Notes: generated by a model from the letters alone, not told the origin. Positions 11,603-23,430 are shown, counted from the first letter of the stretch. The stretch is DNA of 64,000 nt from Odontesthes bonariensis (GCF_027942865.1 NC_134519.1:24462248-24526247); one strand, 5' to 3'. Made by a program: numbers and translations.

Positions 11603-11608
11603 AATAAA
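11603..11608 (+). terminator. Poly(A) signal AATAAA, likely trnau1ap 3' end
   Basis: AATAAA about 940 bp after the trnau1ap stop codon, preceded by TTGTAAATG and TGTACATATT motifs of the kind seen near 3' ends. It implies a 3' UTR of roughly 0.95 kb. No earlier canonical AATAAA was noticed between 10,660 and here. Confidence 0.5.
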
Positions 11609-11629
11609 ACAAATTTAGGAAGAAAGCGT

Positions 11630-12907
11630 GACAGTCCCTACCGTGGTTATCTTTTTATCTTCACCCATTTTCCATCTATGGCAGGTCTACGTATAAGTTA
11701 CATTCATTCATGTAAAATGTTGGAACGTATTCTTGCACCCGATAAACCAGATCTTAGGCCCGATCCACAAAAACCTTAGCCTGCAACCAAGAGTATCAGA
11801 AGTATCTGCTGCTAACACACAACAGAGCCCCCCCTGCATGTCCCATGTCTATGCTGCGACTTATCAGAGCTGTTCTGACTGCACTGGTTGACCTGCACAG
11901 GCAGAAGGCTGTAATGTGGCTTATGCATGAACACCTAGGAAAGTTGTCCATGCAGCCTTTGTGGCTCTTCCAGTGACTGTAGGAGTTCTGCGCCACATTT
12001 TGCCTAGTTTGATAATACACATGAGATTTACTCCTCCATATACATACATAACATAACCTTCCCTTAACATACCTAAACCTATCTCTAACCTTTATTGTGA
12101 GTCATAAAACAAACCCAGAGGAAGCAATTTCTACCCCTGGGGCCACAGGTCACCATGGATCCCCACTGGGCATAATAAACGAGAAAAACAGACGTTTGAG
12201 GTGACAACAGTACCTTGCACAGTTGCAGCAGGTATCCTTTTGTTGATCGCCTGATTTATTCTAATCTGTCAAATCCATTAATTTATGAACAATGCTAATA
12301 AGATATGTGGACTTTGTGTGCAGGACGAACCAGCCCATTTCAGCCTTTGCAAACACACAAAACTATAATGACTATGATCACCATTCTAGTGGTTAGTTGT
12401 CAGCATATAAGAATGAGCATGTTTGAATTTTGACAGTTTTAAGATCAAAGCACTGCTGTAACTAAGTACAACTCCAGAACAGATGGCATGGCTGTAGTCA
12501 TACGTTAGTTATGTATTTAATCATCATTAAAATGTTTCGTGCAACAGCTGGTTTATCAAGTGACTATATTTACGTTGAAATCTGTATATTTCACATTAAT
12601 ACATCTGACCAAAGGAGGAAAAACAACCCAAACTCAGCCAGCGTCTCTGTGAAATCTTGAGCTCTCAATTTATTCATTTTTAGCAGATTGGCAGGTTTTG
12701 TGTCTTTAAGAAAATGCTTTCCATGTGGAGACTTTCCTGGCATCTGCTCCCCACAACCTCTGATGATTTAGCATGTGTTTGCTCCACAAGTGTACAGATA
12801 AAGAGGAGCCATTTGAAGTCATTTGAAGCCCACTGTGACCATTTGATTGTTGATAGTGAAATTAATTTGAAATTGAATGCAGTGTTCCCATATTTTTTTC
12901 TATTCAG
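11630..12907. other. Intergenic gap between trnau1ap and fitm1l; nothing identified
   Basis: Plain AT-rich sequence between two convergent genes. No domain-like translation, RNA gene or flanked transposon was recognised. The fitm1l 3' UTR must occupy the right-hand part on the minus strand. Confidence 0.5.
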
Positions 12908-14444
12908 TTAACTGTAGTGATTGTGGTTGAGTGCATCCTCTGCCTCAGTGCTGCTGCTTTTGGTTTTAAGAAGTCCCTGACCAGGCCTCCCAGGGCAGTA
13001 CCAACTGGGCCCCTGGCGGAACCAGCCCTGATACAGTCCCCTCCAACTGAGACAGCCTAGAGCGCCCCCTAACAGTTGTGTAGGGAACTGAGGGAAGTAA
13101 GCTAAGAGACATAGCAGCAGAAAGATCCAAAGGCAGAGCAGGAGAACACAGAACAGGAAGAGGATCCTCAGGGGAGCGTCTGAGATGCCCCCAAGGCTCA
13201 GATAAGGGCCAAACACAGCTGTCTCTTCTGCCAGCACCAGGCAGCACAGACAGAGGAGGAAGACGTCTTCTGAAACTTCATACCCCCTCCACAGCATCCC
13301 AGCTTTCAGGCACTCAGATTTGATCGCCCCCTCTCGCAACACCAGCAGAGGCTGCCCATTGGTAACCTCTGCACCAGTGTGTAGACGTTCATAGCAACTT
13401 CCTGTGGTGTTCTCCAGCAGGTCCAGGAGTTTGCAGAAACCAAACCACAGTCCACCGGCCACCACGAGCCTGGAGAGATGACGGATAGAGAGAGAGATGG
13501 AGCGCCTGATGGAAAAGGAGAGGATGAAAACAAAAGAACCGACGAAGATGCAGGTCCAGCCCCAACCAGAGCGCAAGAACAGCCTGCAGGAAAGAGAGGA
13601 GAGTGCAAGAAGTTGTCATTTTATGCATTATAAAACCCATATTAATAATTCCCATACAAAGTGTCACAAATTTTCTGATGATGACAATGCACATTTTGTA
13701 TATCATAATATAAATATATAAAAGTGCATTCTTACTGAAGAGGTTCATCCTGTGTCAATGACGAGAGAGGCTATCAAGTTGACATAAGCCACCGTCTTTT
13801 TGAGTCACCTGTTACTTTATGAGAGTCATAATTTGGCATGCAAATCTGCATCATATGTGGTCACATTTTAGAGCATTTGGGAACAGTTTTAAAGTTTAAT
13901 TTCTTCTTTTGTTTAAAAGAAACTGTTCAACGGTTTGGTGCCTTCTTTGTCTTATTTTTTCATTCCATAATGCATCAAATGTTTTCAGTGCGTAACAGGT
14001 CCATTCTGGCTGACAACAAGATGGTCCTGTTCTGTATTCAGTGCTTATCCACTGAAAAGAAGGAAGAGAAGGAAAGGCGGTTCTCGGTTTGAACCATGTT
14101 CCCAATGCAGCTTTGACCAAACCATTTCAAGAAACTCACATTTTCCAGATGCTGGAAGTTTTGATACAAAATATGGTAGGTCTTCCATGAGTAATACACA
14201 GATAGAGAATTGTAAATGACACAAGTGGGCCAAAGTGCATGATAGTAAACAGGATGTGGTCTCACCTGTAGAGAAAATGGCTTCTCTTGGCAAAGATGCT
14301 GTGCTGAGATACCCAGAGGCTCAGTGCAGGACCGAACATCACCACTGCTGACAGCAGCAGGTGGAAGTGCCGCCGGAACAACGTGTTACCCAGCAAGCTG
14401 GCTGCCAGGTTCGTTAGTACCACTAGCACCTTGTTGAGGAACAT
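12908..14444 (-). CDS. fitm1l: Fat storage-inducing transmembrane protein 1-like (FIT1B), two exons
   Basis: FIT proteins are multi-pass ER membrane proteins of the lipid-phosphatase-related group that drive lipid-droplet budding; FIT1 is mainly expressed in muscle. Exon 1 is 14266-14444 (start MFLNKVLVVLTNLAASLLGN), exon 2 is 12908-13583, with a GT-AG intron; together 284 aa, near the human length of about 292. Family blocks seen: FRRHFHLLLSA, SGWGWTCIFVGSF (residues 65-77), RHLSRLVVAGGLW (94-106), ENTTGSCYE, LWRGYEVSED (about 157-166), LAEETAVFGPYL, FPQFPTQLLGGALG and GLYQGW. His95 in RHLSRL is kept, but the second family histidine (human FITM1 SSHTFLL) is Asp166 here. Tail to tail with trnau1ap and divergent from the myosin cluster. 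Confidence 0.93.
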
Positions 14445-17056
14445 CTGAACCCACGTCCAAAACTCTGACCAGATCTAAGCTAATACAGGAGAGTTACCTA
14501 CTGTATACAGCAGTGGGTTTGTATAGATTATCCACTTCAGACCCAACAACATACACTGTTTTCATGTGATGAAGCTGTAATCCTCTATAGAATGCACTGT
14601 AAACAGCAGTAGTCATGGGTTACCTCTGTTGCAAGCAGGAACAATTTAGCATCTTTTATAGTCCAGAAAAAAAAGCACAGCTCTAAATCCACCAGTTTAA
14701 ACAAACTAGATTATATTTTTAAAGCTTGAGATCAAATCCTTTGGTGCTTCGATGGTTAATCCAGCAGAAATCCAAAACTGCTGGCTGTGCATTGAAAATA
14801 GTTGAAGTCCGCTGTTATTAGCAGTTAAGTTTCTGTATCCATGCGTTGGTGGTGCACTGTGTAACATGAATGAAGTGACAACTGGTTTTTAGCATTCCCC
14901 AGACTCCAAATATGTGCACACAGTGTGAAATCCAGCCCCGAATTTTTTTAGTCCAGGAGGCTCCAACTGTGACTCAGAGCAGGTTACTTTTATGGGCTCG
15001 TAGTTTTAGCTGCAGCTCAGTAACGTTTGTGCAGGTTTTCCATTCCTGTTTTCTTGCTGTCATTGCCCACCTCTGTTTGCCTCTGTAGGAGGGCAGTGTC
15101 CTCTGCCGTGTTACACCATGAGTTGTCCAGCAGTTGTAGCTTCAGAATACTCTTCTATTTCCACTGTAACTGTAGCCTCTCTGCTCTTCTCTTGACATTG
15201 ACACCAGTCCTCTTCAGCACACACACTTAAAAGTCGATAGTTCTCACCCTGACATATGTCTCCTGAGCCTTGAAGGTGTCAAATTGCTCCTACTGAGATG
15301 AGGTTGGAGCAATGAAAGAAATTCCCCCGCAGTGATGACACAGTTTATGACTAACCTCAGCTTTAATGCAGAGGGGAATAAAAGGCCGGGAGATGAGAGC
15401 TGAGCAACACTGACAAAAACAATATCTTTATTAAAAGAGACATCAATTAAATGCAACGTGTCACATTATGTGTGTGTTTGAAAATGGATTCATGTGTATT
15501 AATAGCAGTAACCTTTGCACTGTATCTGGTCTCAGACTCAGCTGCTGCAGCGGTCTGTTGCTGTCAATCACAGAAAGCCAACACGCACACAGAATTTACA
15601 CAGATCAAAGTTATTGTCTTATCCCTCGTTCTCCTCCCACCCTGAAATCATTCTGCTTAATTTGCTTTTGTTTAATTAACCCTAAATTACTTTCATCAAA
15701 TAACTGGATTGTCACCTCAAATCCACAAAGCTCCTCTCGCAAGCAAATCAGCTTCTGCAAAGCACCCAACACATGTAAAGCATTACTCTGGATCAGTTGG
15801 GTTGCTGTGAGGTTTGACGGTCTATGTTATCACCGAATTTTCTTTGTTTTTTCTTCAGGCGACCCTTTCCCTTGACCTTTACAGAGAAGAGATCAAAATT
15901 AAGGGGAGAACAGCTTAGGAAGGTGAATTAAATCAAAGCAATTACTGTATATCACTCAGGACATAATTAAATAAAAATAATGAATGTCTTTATAATAACA
16001 GCCCTCTAGGAGGGAGAAAGATAGCCATTTTGTTTTGAACAGACACAGCCTGAGCAGTAAGTGTGACCAGAGTGTGGGTTCACTCTGCACTGTGGGTTGT
16101 CCCACAAGGGCCACCCACCGTTGAATTTGCTCACCTAGGATAATGATCATGGTGACCAGACATGTGTCTGTTGGTAAAAAGTCATGTTTTAAATCTTGTA
16201 ACAGATTAAACAAGCATTGAAATATTTATAATTGTTTATGTTCATGCATTTGGCAGACAGGAAGACAGGAAGACAGGAAGACAGGAAGTCTTGTTGTTGC
16301 ATCATTCCTAATTTGTGACTCAGCTGAACTCTAGCTGCCTGCTGCTGTTTTGCTGCTTGCACCAAAGTAAAGAATGACCTGGTTTCCAAGTGTTAAATGT
16401 CCTTCTTCTCTTTTTTCAAACACATGCTGAGAAGATGAGCAGTCTAGTTATGGAAGCACCTCTTAGGGTACAGACATAATTCGATCAACTCGTCACTGAA
16501 TCTGTTATGTAACCTTTAACTGCTATAAATAATATCATGCTGGAATTGAGGAAATGGATCAACACGTTTGAGGACACTACTTGTTTTTTTTATTTTTTCC
16601 CAGCCATTCTTACAGTTAACAGTCAGTTATGAATTCATGCACATTCACTACAAGAAAATGCACTTCTGATTTAGTTAATTTGCCATTTTCAGAAATCTTC
16701 CATTCATTAATTTTCTTACTGATTAGCGGACCACTTTTTGCTAGAGGTTTTACAGTTTACAAAATGATGTTTTCTTAAATGCAGACCTGTGTTATTCTGA
16801 AAGATTCCTCTCTCATGTTTTGTACATTTAGAAATGAAAACAAGGAAACATCTTTCAAAATTATGTGTAATGAACAAGGGATGGAGGGGAGTCAAACCCC
16901 TTCTTCTCCACAGCGTTTTGAGTAAATTTCACCGAATGTGAAGGTGAAAAAAGCAGAGGAACTATTATTTTAATTAGTGATGTGACTCCCATTATGCAGG
17001 TATATCTGCTGAAGGTTGCAAGCCATTTATCAGTGTTTTATATTATTTTTTTTTGC
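14445..17056. other. Gap upstream of fitm1l; no gene seen
   Basis: Holds the presumed fitm1l promoter (minus strand) but no clear core-promoter motif was found. Open frames near 15,450-15,875 have no domain-like content. A short (GACAGGAA)n run is listed separately. Confidence 0.45.
16255..16288 (+). repeat. (GACAGGAA)n microsatellite
   Basis: About four copies of an 8-bp unit. Confidence 0.85.
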
Positions 17057-17526
17057 TTAACCTTGTAGCACCCACAGTTGCAGATATGCAACAAGCTTTT
17101 TATTTATTTACATTATTTATTTACATTATATTTTTATTTACATTACATTATTTGATTTTTTAAATTTACATACATTATTTACATTCATGTGTAATATTTT
17201 TTTACATTACATTTTATGTGCCGACAGTTGTCACAGCAATCATTTTCTTGGGTCAGTGAATTACACTCTGCTTTGCGGTGGTCTGTTCTAGTTCGTTCTG
17301 GTCTCGTTTGGTGTGGTCTGCTTTGTCCACCTTTCACAGCGGTAATGGGAGGTCAGGTCTCCAAATTGTATTATTACAAAATTAATCAGGAAAGCCCACA
17401 GTTGCAAATATGCAACATTGCCTAAAATTCCAAAAATATTGGTTTATTCCCACCCAAAAAGATGCAAGAAGAGCCAAAATGATTTTTTTCAATGATTATT
17501 CATATGCTTGGGTGCTACAAGGTTAA
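17057..17526. mobile_element. TTAA-flanked MITE, piggyBac-like ends
   Basis: A 462-bp element (17061-17522) has perfect 14-bp terminal inverted repeats CCTTGTAGCACCCA and TGGGTGCTACAAGG, with TTAA on both sides (17057-17060 and 17523-17526). TTAA duplication with CC...GG ends is the hallmark of piggyBac-type transposition (Kolobok is an alternative). No transposase is coded. Two direct copies of CCCACAGTTGCA, each running into a GTTGCA-N-ATATGCAAC palindrome, lie at about 17,071 and 17,396. Confidence 0.85.
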
Positions 17527-17588
17527 AATTAACTGTGTTCTTTCTGTATTGGTTTTGGGGTTAGGCTTAGTTTTCTATTCTTAACCTG

Positions 17589-17617
17589 CCCCCCACCCCC
17601 CACCCCCCCCCACCCCC
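17589..17617 (+). repeat. C-rich low-complexity tract
   Basis: Runs of 5-8 C broken by single A, directly after the MITE region. Confidence 0.9.
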
Positions 17618-17768
17618 GATTGTTTTCCCCCCCTTGATCATCCCAGAGTGAGTGAGTGAGGTTTTTACTCTTTAAATTAAATAAAGGAAGTAAAGTAAAT
17701 TGGGACCAATAGAATTATATCTTGTATTCTAAACTGCGTGCCTGAGTGCCTCCCTTTTCTTTTTTGGG

Positions 17769-17969
17769 TTGACAACCTGGAATATTTCCCTGGCTGAAAC
17801 TCCAGGTTTGGCAACATTAGAAACTTTTAACTGCCCTCACCCATACATCACGCCTCACACTGACGGCAAACAAGCCACTTGGAAAGTGTGTGGTATCAGG
17901 ATAAATGATGCCGGCTCAACTACGTCCAACTTCATCAGGCACCTGAAAACGCACAAGGTGCCTTTGTAA
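17769..17969 (+). pseudogene. BED-finger transposase fragment (hAT/ZBED-like)
   Basis: The translation contains KQATWKVCGIRINDAGST followed by SNFIRHLKTHK, which is the second half of a BED finger with its H-x3-H in place. The first cysteine of the C-x2-C pair is not visible and no transposase core follows. No terminal repeats were found around it. Probably an old exon-sized remnant of a hAT element; different from the 9101-10247 family. Confidence 0.5.
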
Positions 17970-18689
17970 TGTGAAAAGGGTAACTTGGCGCGTATCGACG
18001 GATACAGCTAGCAAACTAATCAAAGTAAACAGTGTTGCCATGTAGTGAACAATCTGCAGCAGCCTGTGAAATTTGCAAAGGACTTTGGTTAAACAGCCTA
18101 GGTGAACAGTTACCTTGCTAAGCCAAGTCTACGTGGATGTAGCTTAACGTTAATCTAATAGCTGTTTTTAAAATGGCCCACTTTTACTATTTCAGGGACA
18201 CCTGATTAAAATTCCAGGTGACTAGTTCTCATCCACATTTGGCTGCCCAAGTGTCTAAAACGTAATATAGGTTACAATTTCTTCAGTCATTTGAGACTTT
18301 ACTTGTTATTGGTCAAAGACTTGAGAGTTAACTTGGAAAATAATGACTTGTGAACATGTCTGCGGCTGTCCCACAATCATACACAGAGCTGAACAGTTGG
18401 AGATCAGTTTGGGAAGTCTGAGGGACCGAGTTCAAGTCTTTACCAGGTTCCATTTTGAAGGTTCAAGAAAGACCAAACTTCTCTCAGGAAGAACATCTCC
18501 GGCTGTTAGAGATCAGCTTGGGAAGGCAGATGGACTGAGTTCAATCCTTTTCTGGTTTCACTCAAGTATGTCTTCAAATTTTGAAACCAACAACTTAAAT
18601 GAAGAGATGAAAGCTTCTGGACAGACAAAACAGAGTGGAAGAATGTCTCAGAGCCTCCAAAGTTAAAATTGTTCACCTAACAATTTTAA

Positions 18690-19120
18690 GCTGGAGCCTC
18701 AGCACCAAATGTCATCTCAACACATAAATAATATACTTAAATTAATTGAAATCATTCCCACAGAGCTAATTCAAAAACTATTTCCTAACTAAGGAAACCA
18801 ACAAATTGCACAGAAACTTCTCGTCAGTCCAATCCTCCATCCTGAGCGCAGGGCAGCTGGGGGCCGAGAGGACAGGAAAGGGGACACCAGGCCAGGGAGA
18901 CCTGCTGAAAAAGAGGAACTCTGTTAGAAAAATATCCAACTATGACATCTTTAAGACCTGATGGAGCTTTAAATGCAAGGACAACAATCTTAAATTCTAT
19001 TCTGAATTTAACAGGGAACCAATGAAAAGAAGCTAAAACTTGAGAAATCTCAGCCCAATAATAAACAATCAATAAATGGATGGATGGATGGTCCAGTGTG
19101 TGGGTGGAAAATATCACCTT
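18690..19120 (-). mobile_element. Decayed LINE remnant (RT C-terminal part) with dispersed-repeat sequence
   Basis: On the minus strand the segment 18,900-19,080 translates to LASFHWFPVKFRIEFKIVVL, the block SLHWLPVKFRIEYKI that follows the reverse transcriptase in fish non-LTR retrotransposons. The adjacent sequence at 18,690-18,850 (CAAATGTCATCTCAA, AATTCAAAAACTATTTCC, CTAAGGAAACCAACA) matches the dispersed repeats at 57,230 and 60,122. The copy is old, and the exact family (Rex1-, L2- or CR1-like) is not resolved. Confidence 0.6.
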
Positions 19121-20693
19121 CAGCAGCTAACGTGATGAAATGAAAACTGACGGCTTGGTGAACTCACTAAGGAGTGAATAATGAGGTGGAAGCAGAGGAA
19201 GGTGAGGAACAACTCAAGGCCACTTTGGTGCTGGAAGTCTACATTTTTAGACAGGGACTGAATCTCTAAGGTTTGTTATGGTGTTTAGGCACATTTATTT
19301 TATTGTAAAAAGAAAGTACACATCCCTAAAATCATATTATAGCAACAAGATGAGTTATTTTCTCATGTTTTCTTTAGATTTAAAGCATGTGGACCATTGA
19401 TAAGAAGGCACTAGTTGTAGGAAGGCACTGGTCCGTTTCTCTGTGTTTTGTTACATTTTTCTAAGCTAAGATTATGAGCTGTTTACATTTAACTGGTGTT
19501 TAAAATGTTTTATTGTTTAAATGGCTGTTACAGATGCTGCGTACAGTGATGCCCACTGCTCCTTGATTCCTAAACTAAAATGTGCAACTTACCTGGGGGC
19601 TAAAAGAAGGAACTAGGACTGGGCTGAGAGGGAAGGCCAGCACCCTTCCCTGCAGTTTTTCCAGGGACAACTTGCCCTTTTTAAATGGGAATACAGAAGT
19701 TGTGGTCATTTGTGTGTGGTCACCCAAATGGTTTCCACTGTCTCTGTTTAAAGCCTGTTTGATCGCCTCTCATGGGGCACCTTAACCTAGCCTTAACCCT
19801 GAGGAACAGAAGGATAAGGCTGAGTCAGCGAAGGAGTGGAACTGGAATTTGAAATAAATAAAGTCTCCTAGAATCGGATGCCTTCTGTGTCTTGTATGAA
19901 TGTAAACAATGTACATCCTTCTGTTACTGGGTTTATTCACATGTTATACCGAAACAAGGCCACGTTTCAACTACTTTTCCCTGTTTTTTTTGTTTTTTTT
20001 TTCTCCTTGTTATCAGTTTCTGACGCCACCTTCGTGACAGACAGATGTTCTGCTGCTGGGGTGGCTGAATGCGCCTCAGCATCACGTTTCTCTCAGAGAC
20101 CCAACAGTAAATGCTTAGATGTTGTCCATGAAATGAACTGTCAAATTAAAAAAATGTCTTCGGAGAAGGCGAGCTGTCCTTGTGGATCTGAGCGGATCTG
20201 GAGTGTAGGACATGAGCTGAGGCAGGAAAAGGAAAACCGGATTCAAGATTCATGTCTTCTAAATGAAGACTCCAAGTAAAATCAACCAACCAATATCAAA
20301 TATGTGGACTGGGAATATCTTATATACAAAAAAATAGTGCATTTCTTAAGAAAAGTACGTTATTATGTACATAAATATAGGACAAAAGAATGCGCTTACA
20401 ATTATTTGGTAGGCTTTTATTTTTATGTCCTCACCGGAAGTGATATCTAATTGCGTATCTGCTAGCTTGACAACTTCTTTGTATCTGTCTCTATACTTCC
20501 CTCCGGCGGCCACAAGCTGTAACTACACCCTGAACGTCAGCATGAACATTGAAATGTGGGAAATCTTTCTCAAATGAGGTTTTATGATGGAAGAGAACAG
20601 TCATATTAATATTGTGACAACCCTGTCATATTTAGTTGACATTATGAATGCTGGAGTTTTACCACAGCTTACATCTCTTATTATTACTCGGTG

Positions 20694-20695
<2 letters not shown>

Positions 20696-20769
<74 letters not shown>
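20696..20769 (+). repeat. (GATA)n microsatellite
   Basis: About 18 uninterrupted GATA units; uninterrupted length suggests it is polymorphic. Confidence 0.97.
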
Positions 20770-21036
20770 GCAGAGCATGGGCTTTCTGTCAGAGGGAACA
20801 GAGCTTACTACAATGAAAAGATGCAAAGTAGGACCAGTTTCAAACCTTCACAGTAACTGGTAAAAACGTCTCGTAAAGATTGTTGAGCTTTGTCAGTTTG
20901 AATGTTTTACTCAAAGCATTGTTGTCCCGTTGTGTCTGAAATGGAGTGAATTCTGTTACAAAGTCATTTTGTTAATATGATGAAGGCAACCAGCTGCAGT
21001 CTACAGATTCAGTTTATACTGTGAGCAGGGCGTTTC

Positions 21037-21049
21037 TGCCCTCTAGTGG
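21037..21049 (-). promoter_or_regulatory. CTCF-like motif
   Basis: TGCCCTCTAGTGG; the reverse complement CCACTAGAGGGCA matches the core consensus CCASYAGRKGGCA at every position. Binding is inference. Confidence 0.45.
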
Positions 21050-22497
21050 CCACATATGGTATCTACAGGAAAGGTAATGCTAGATATATTACAAATGTCT
21101 GACACTTCCGGTAGTACCTTTCAAAAATAATATAATATTAACAGACGTAATATAAAGCTATTTGATCTAATAACAGCGTAGACTTGTTTTATTTACGAGT
21201 GACTGAATATAAATAAACACTAATTCAATTTTGTCAATGAACTGAATTGTCAGATTAAAAAATATCTTCGGAGATGCCTTTCTACACTATGCTATGCGCC
21301 CTTTGCAGCTGTGGGCTTCGAGCCCACACTCTCTCATTCACCACCTTACTTTTTTTTTTTATCAGTCTGAGCTATAACATTCCACACAAACCTTAGTTTG
21401 ATTGTTGGTCTCTATCCCTGAAAGAAATGATGATTAGATTCCTTAAAGAATAAAACCTGGAAGCACAGAGGATTAGAGCGAATTGAACCCATGATGATTC
21501 TAACCCCAGGCAGCATCCCATCATCCTGAGCAACTCTTTCTGAGCAAGTTTGTTGAACTTTAAAAGTCGTCTGATCATAGTTTCCATGTTCTCGGAGGCT
21601 CAAAGCTTTTACCCAACAGCCTGAGCTGCCTGAACTACACACTGAAAGGTTGAATCCTAAAGTTTCTCTTTTCATTTTGGCTTCAAAAATGCCAGCCCAC
21701 TCTGAGCTGAACAACCTGCCCTTCCTTTTGTAAAAGCCATCAGCATCCACAGAAGCTGCTCTGTATCTGCTTGAACCACCAAATCACAGCTTCAGCCTCC
21801 TTTCTGAGCTGGTTCCATTCTTCTGTTTGGATGCTGAACTGCAGAGTTTATTTCTTTAAGAGCTTTGATCCCTCATCTTGACAAACTAAAAGCTGCTCAG
21901 TAACAGTTTGAGCCATTCAATTAGAAAATGAAACTTTCCAACTTAAAGATTTTCACTCTTTACTTTGGCCTCTAAAACCTGGAGACATTTAAACTCTTTA
22001 AGCAGCACTCACAGGACTTGAATGATCTCTGAGTCCCAAAACAGTTTATTGACCCTCTGAGCTTTGCCTTCACTTGTTTGTGCTGCTTTGTTGGCACTTT
22101 TTACACGTTTGGACATTATGAACGCTCACGGTGACTTTATGGATGAAAGCGATGTCTCGACCCTGCTTAAAAGTTTCATCAGTAGGTCAACTGAGAGAAG
22201 GTCCACTTTTGGAAATGCATGAAAGCCCTGAGTCATGAGTGCAGACTTTTCTTTTTTTCATTCATGGTGTATTTTATCTGCTATGCCTGGATGTGTTAAG
22301 TATACTGAATAAAAAGATACATTCAAGGGTACAAATAATGCTGTTATGTTCCTTAAATGGCTTGATTTAGTTATCAAAGTTTCATTTTCTTAACAATAAA
22401 GATGCCTTGTTCATCCATTCTTGTTCTCTTATAACTGCATGCTATTATAAAATAACTTCAAATCAAATCCTTAATCATTGATAAGTGTGCTTGCTTA

Positions 22498-22530
22498 CCC
22501 CCCCCCCCCCCCAACAACCCCCCCCCCCCC
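22498..22530 (+). repeat. Poly-C tract (two runs of 13-15 C)
   Basis: C15, AACAA, C13. The minus strand is correspondingly G-rich and could form quadruplex structures. Confidence 0.95.
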
Positions 22531-23195
22531 TCTCAGAAAATAGTTCAGACGTCCATGGATGTGTTTATTCTCTGCAGCTGACAATGGGACTCTCAGATAA
22601 CCTCTTCTGTTTCCTGTGTGTAGTTTTGTATTCATCGTCACTCAGAGAGACCGAGGCTGCTCAATTAGATGAAATAATCATTAATTGCATCTTTTTAAAA
22701 CAGTAACATTATATCAGAATATGTCAGAACACAGAAATAGATGTCGTTTCTACATCTATAAAAAGCTTTTTTGTGATCCCTTCTCTTGCTTATGGCCTTA
22801 CCACCCTGAACACGCCCAATCATAAGCGAGTGTATAATACATTCTGTGCAAATGATAAACTTAAAAAATAGACAGATGTATCTATCATAAAACCTAAACA
22901 TTAGCAACACCAAATAGGCTGCTGTGGGAGTATCCATCACAAAAGGTACACTGCCAGGTAATGGCAGTGATATTCCTATATAACGGTCAAATCTTGTAAA
23001 TATAACTCTGATGAGTGATAAAAAGTCATTTTGAGAACAAAAAGTGGCAAATTGGCAAGTCAGTAAGCAACGTGCTGATTGGCTATTCACGCAGGCGTCT
23101 AAACAGGGTCAAAATTCGTACTTGTAACTTGAGTTTTGTGAACTTGTAACTTCAGGGTCGCACTTGAAGGTGGGAAATTTGTGTGTCCGTCGGAT

Positions 23196-23430
23196 TTAGT
23201 TTTACACAAGCACAAAATATTGCTACAGATACAAATATGTTTTACACGTACACAAACTATTTTTAGGAATCCAAAACTTTTTTACACATGCTCAAAATGT
23301 TTTTACAACTTCAAAACTTTGTTAAACATGTACAAATTGTTTTTACATAAGACAAAATATTTTTACAACTTTAAAATTTTGTTACACATGTGAACATCAT
23401 TGTACAACTGCAAAATCTTTCTGATCCATT
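23196..23430 (+). repeat. Degenerate minisatellite, unit about 20-21 bp
   Basis: About eleven diverged copies of a module like TTTACACATGCACAAAATATT. Visible members include TTTACACAAGCACAAAATATT, TTTTACACGTACACAAACTA, TTACACATGCTCAAAATG, TTAAACATGTACAAATTG and TTACATAAGACAAAATAT. The open frame across it simply repeats about every seven codons and is not a gene. Confidence 0.7.

Larger units (their letters stand above)
19121..23195. other. Gap; simple repeats, candidate regulatory motifs, no gene supported
   Basis: Contains a GATA microsatellite, a poly-C tract, two inverted ETS motifs (20,432 and 21,103) and a CTCF-like motif (21,037). The 133-codon open frame at 19,878-20,279 has no recognisable domain. 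A 43-bp segment at 20,127 recurs, slightly diverged, at 21,232. Confidence 0.45.

Noticed and set aside
13021-13340. CTCF-like CGCCCCCT words inside fitm1l exon 2
   Set aside because: Two or more mismatches to the core and explained by codons of the gene.
15468-15875. 135-codon open frame near fitm1l
   Set aside because: Composition is that of translated AT-rich DNA; no family match and no conserved splice context.
19878-20279. 133-codon open frame on the plus strand
   Set aside because: No domain, no splice partners, low-complexity Phe/Ser stretch, and part of it (20,127-20,170) recurs as diverged non-coding sequence at 21,232.
20696-20769. CRISPR-like or other structured array
   Set aside because: A plain GATA microsatellite in a vertebrate genome.
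21301-21345. T-arm-like GTGGGCTTCGAGCCCAC as part of a tRNA
   Set aside because: No D or anticodon arm could be placed on either side.
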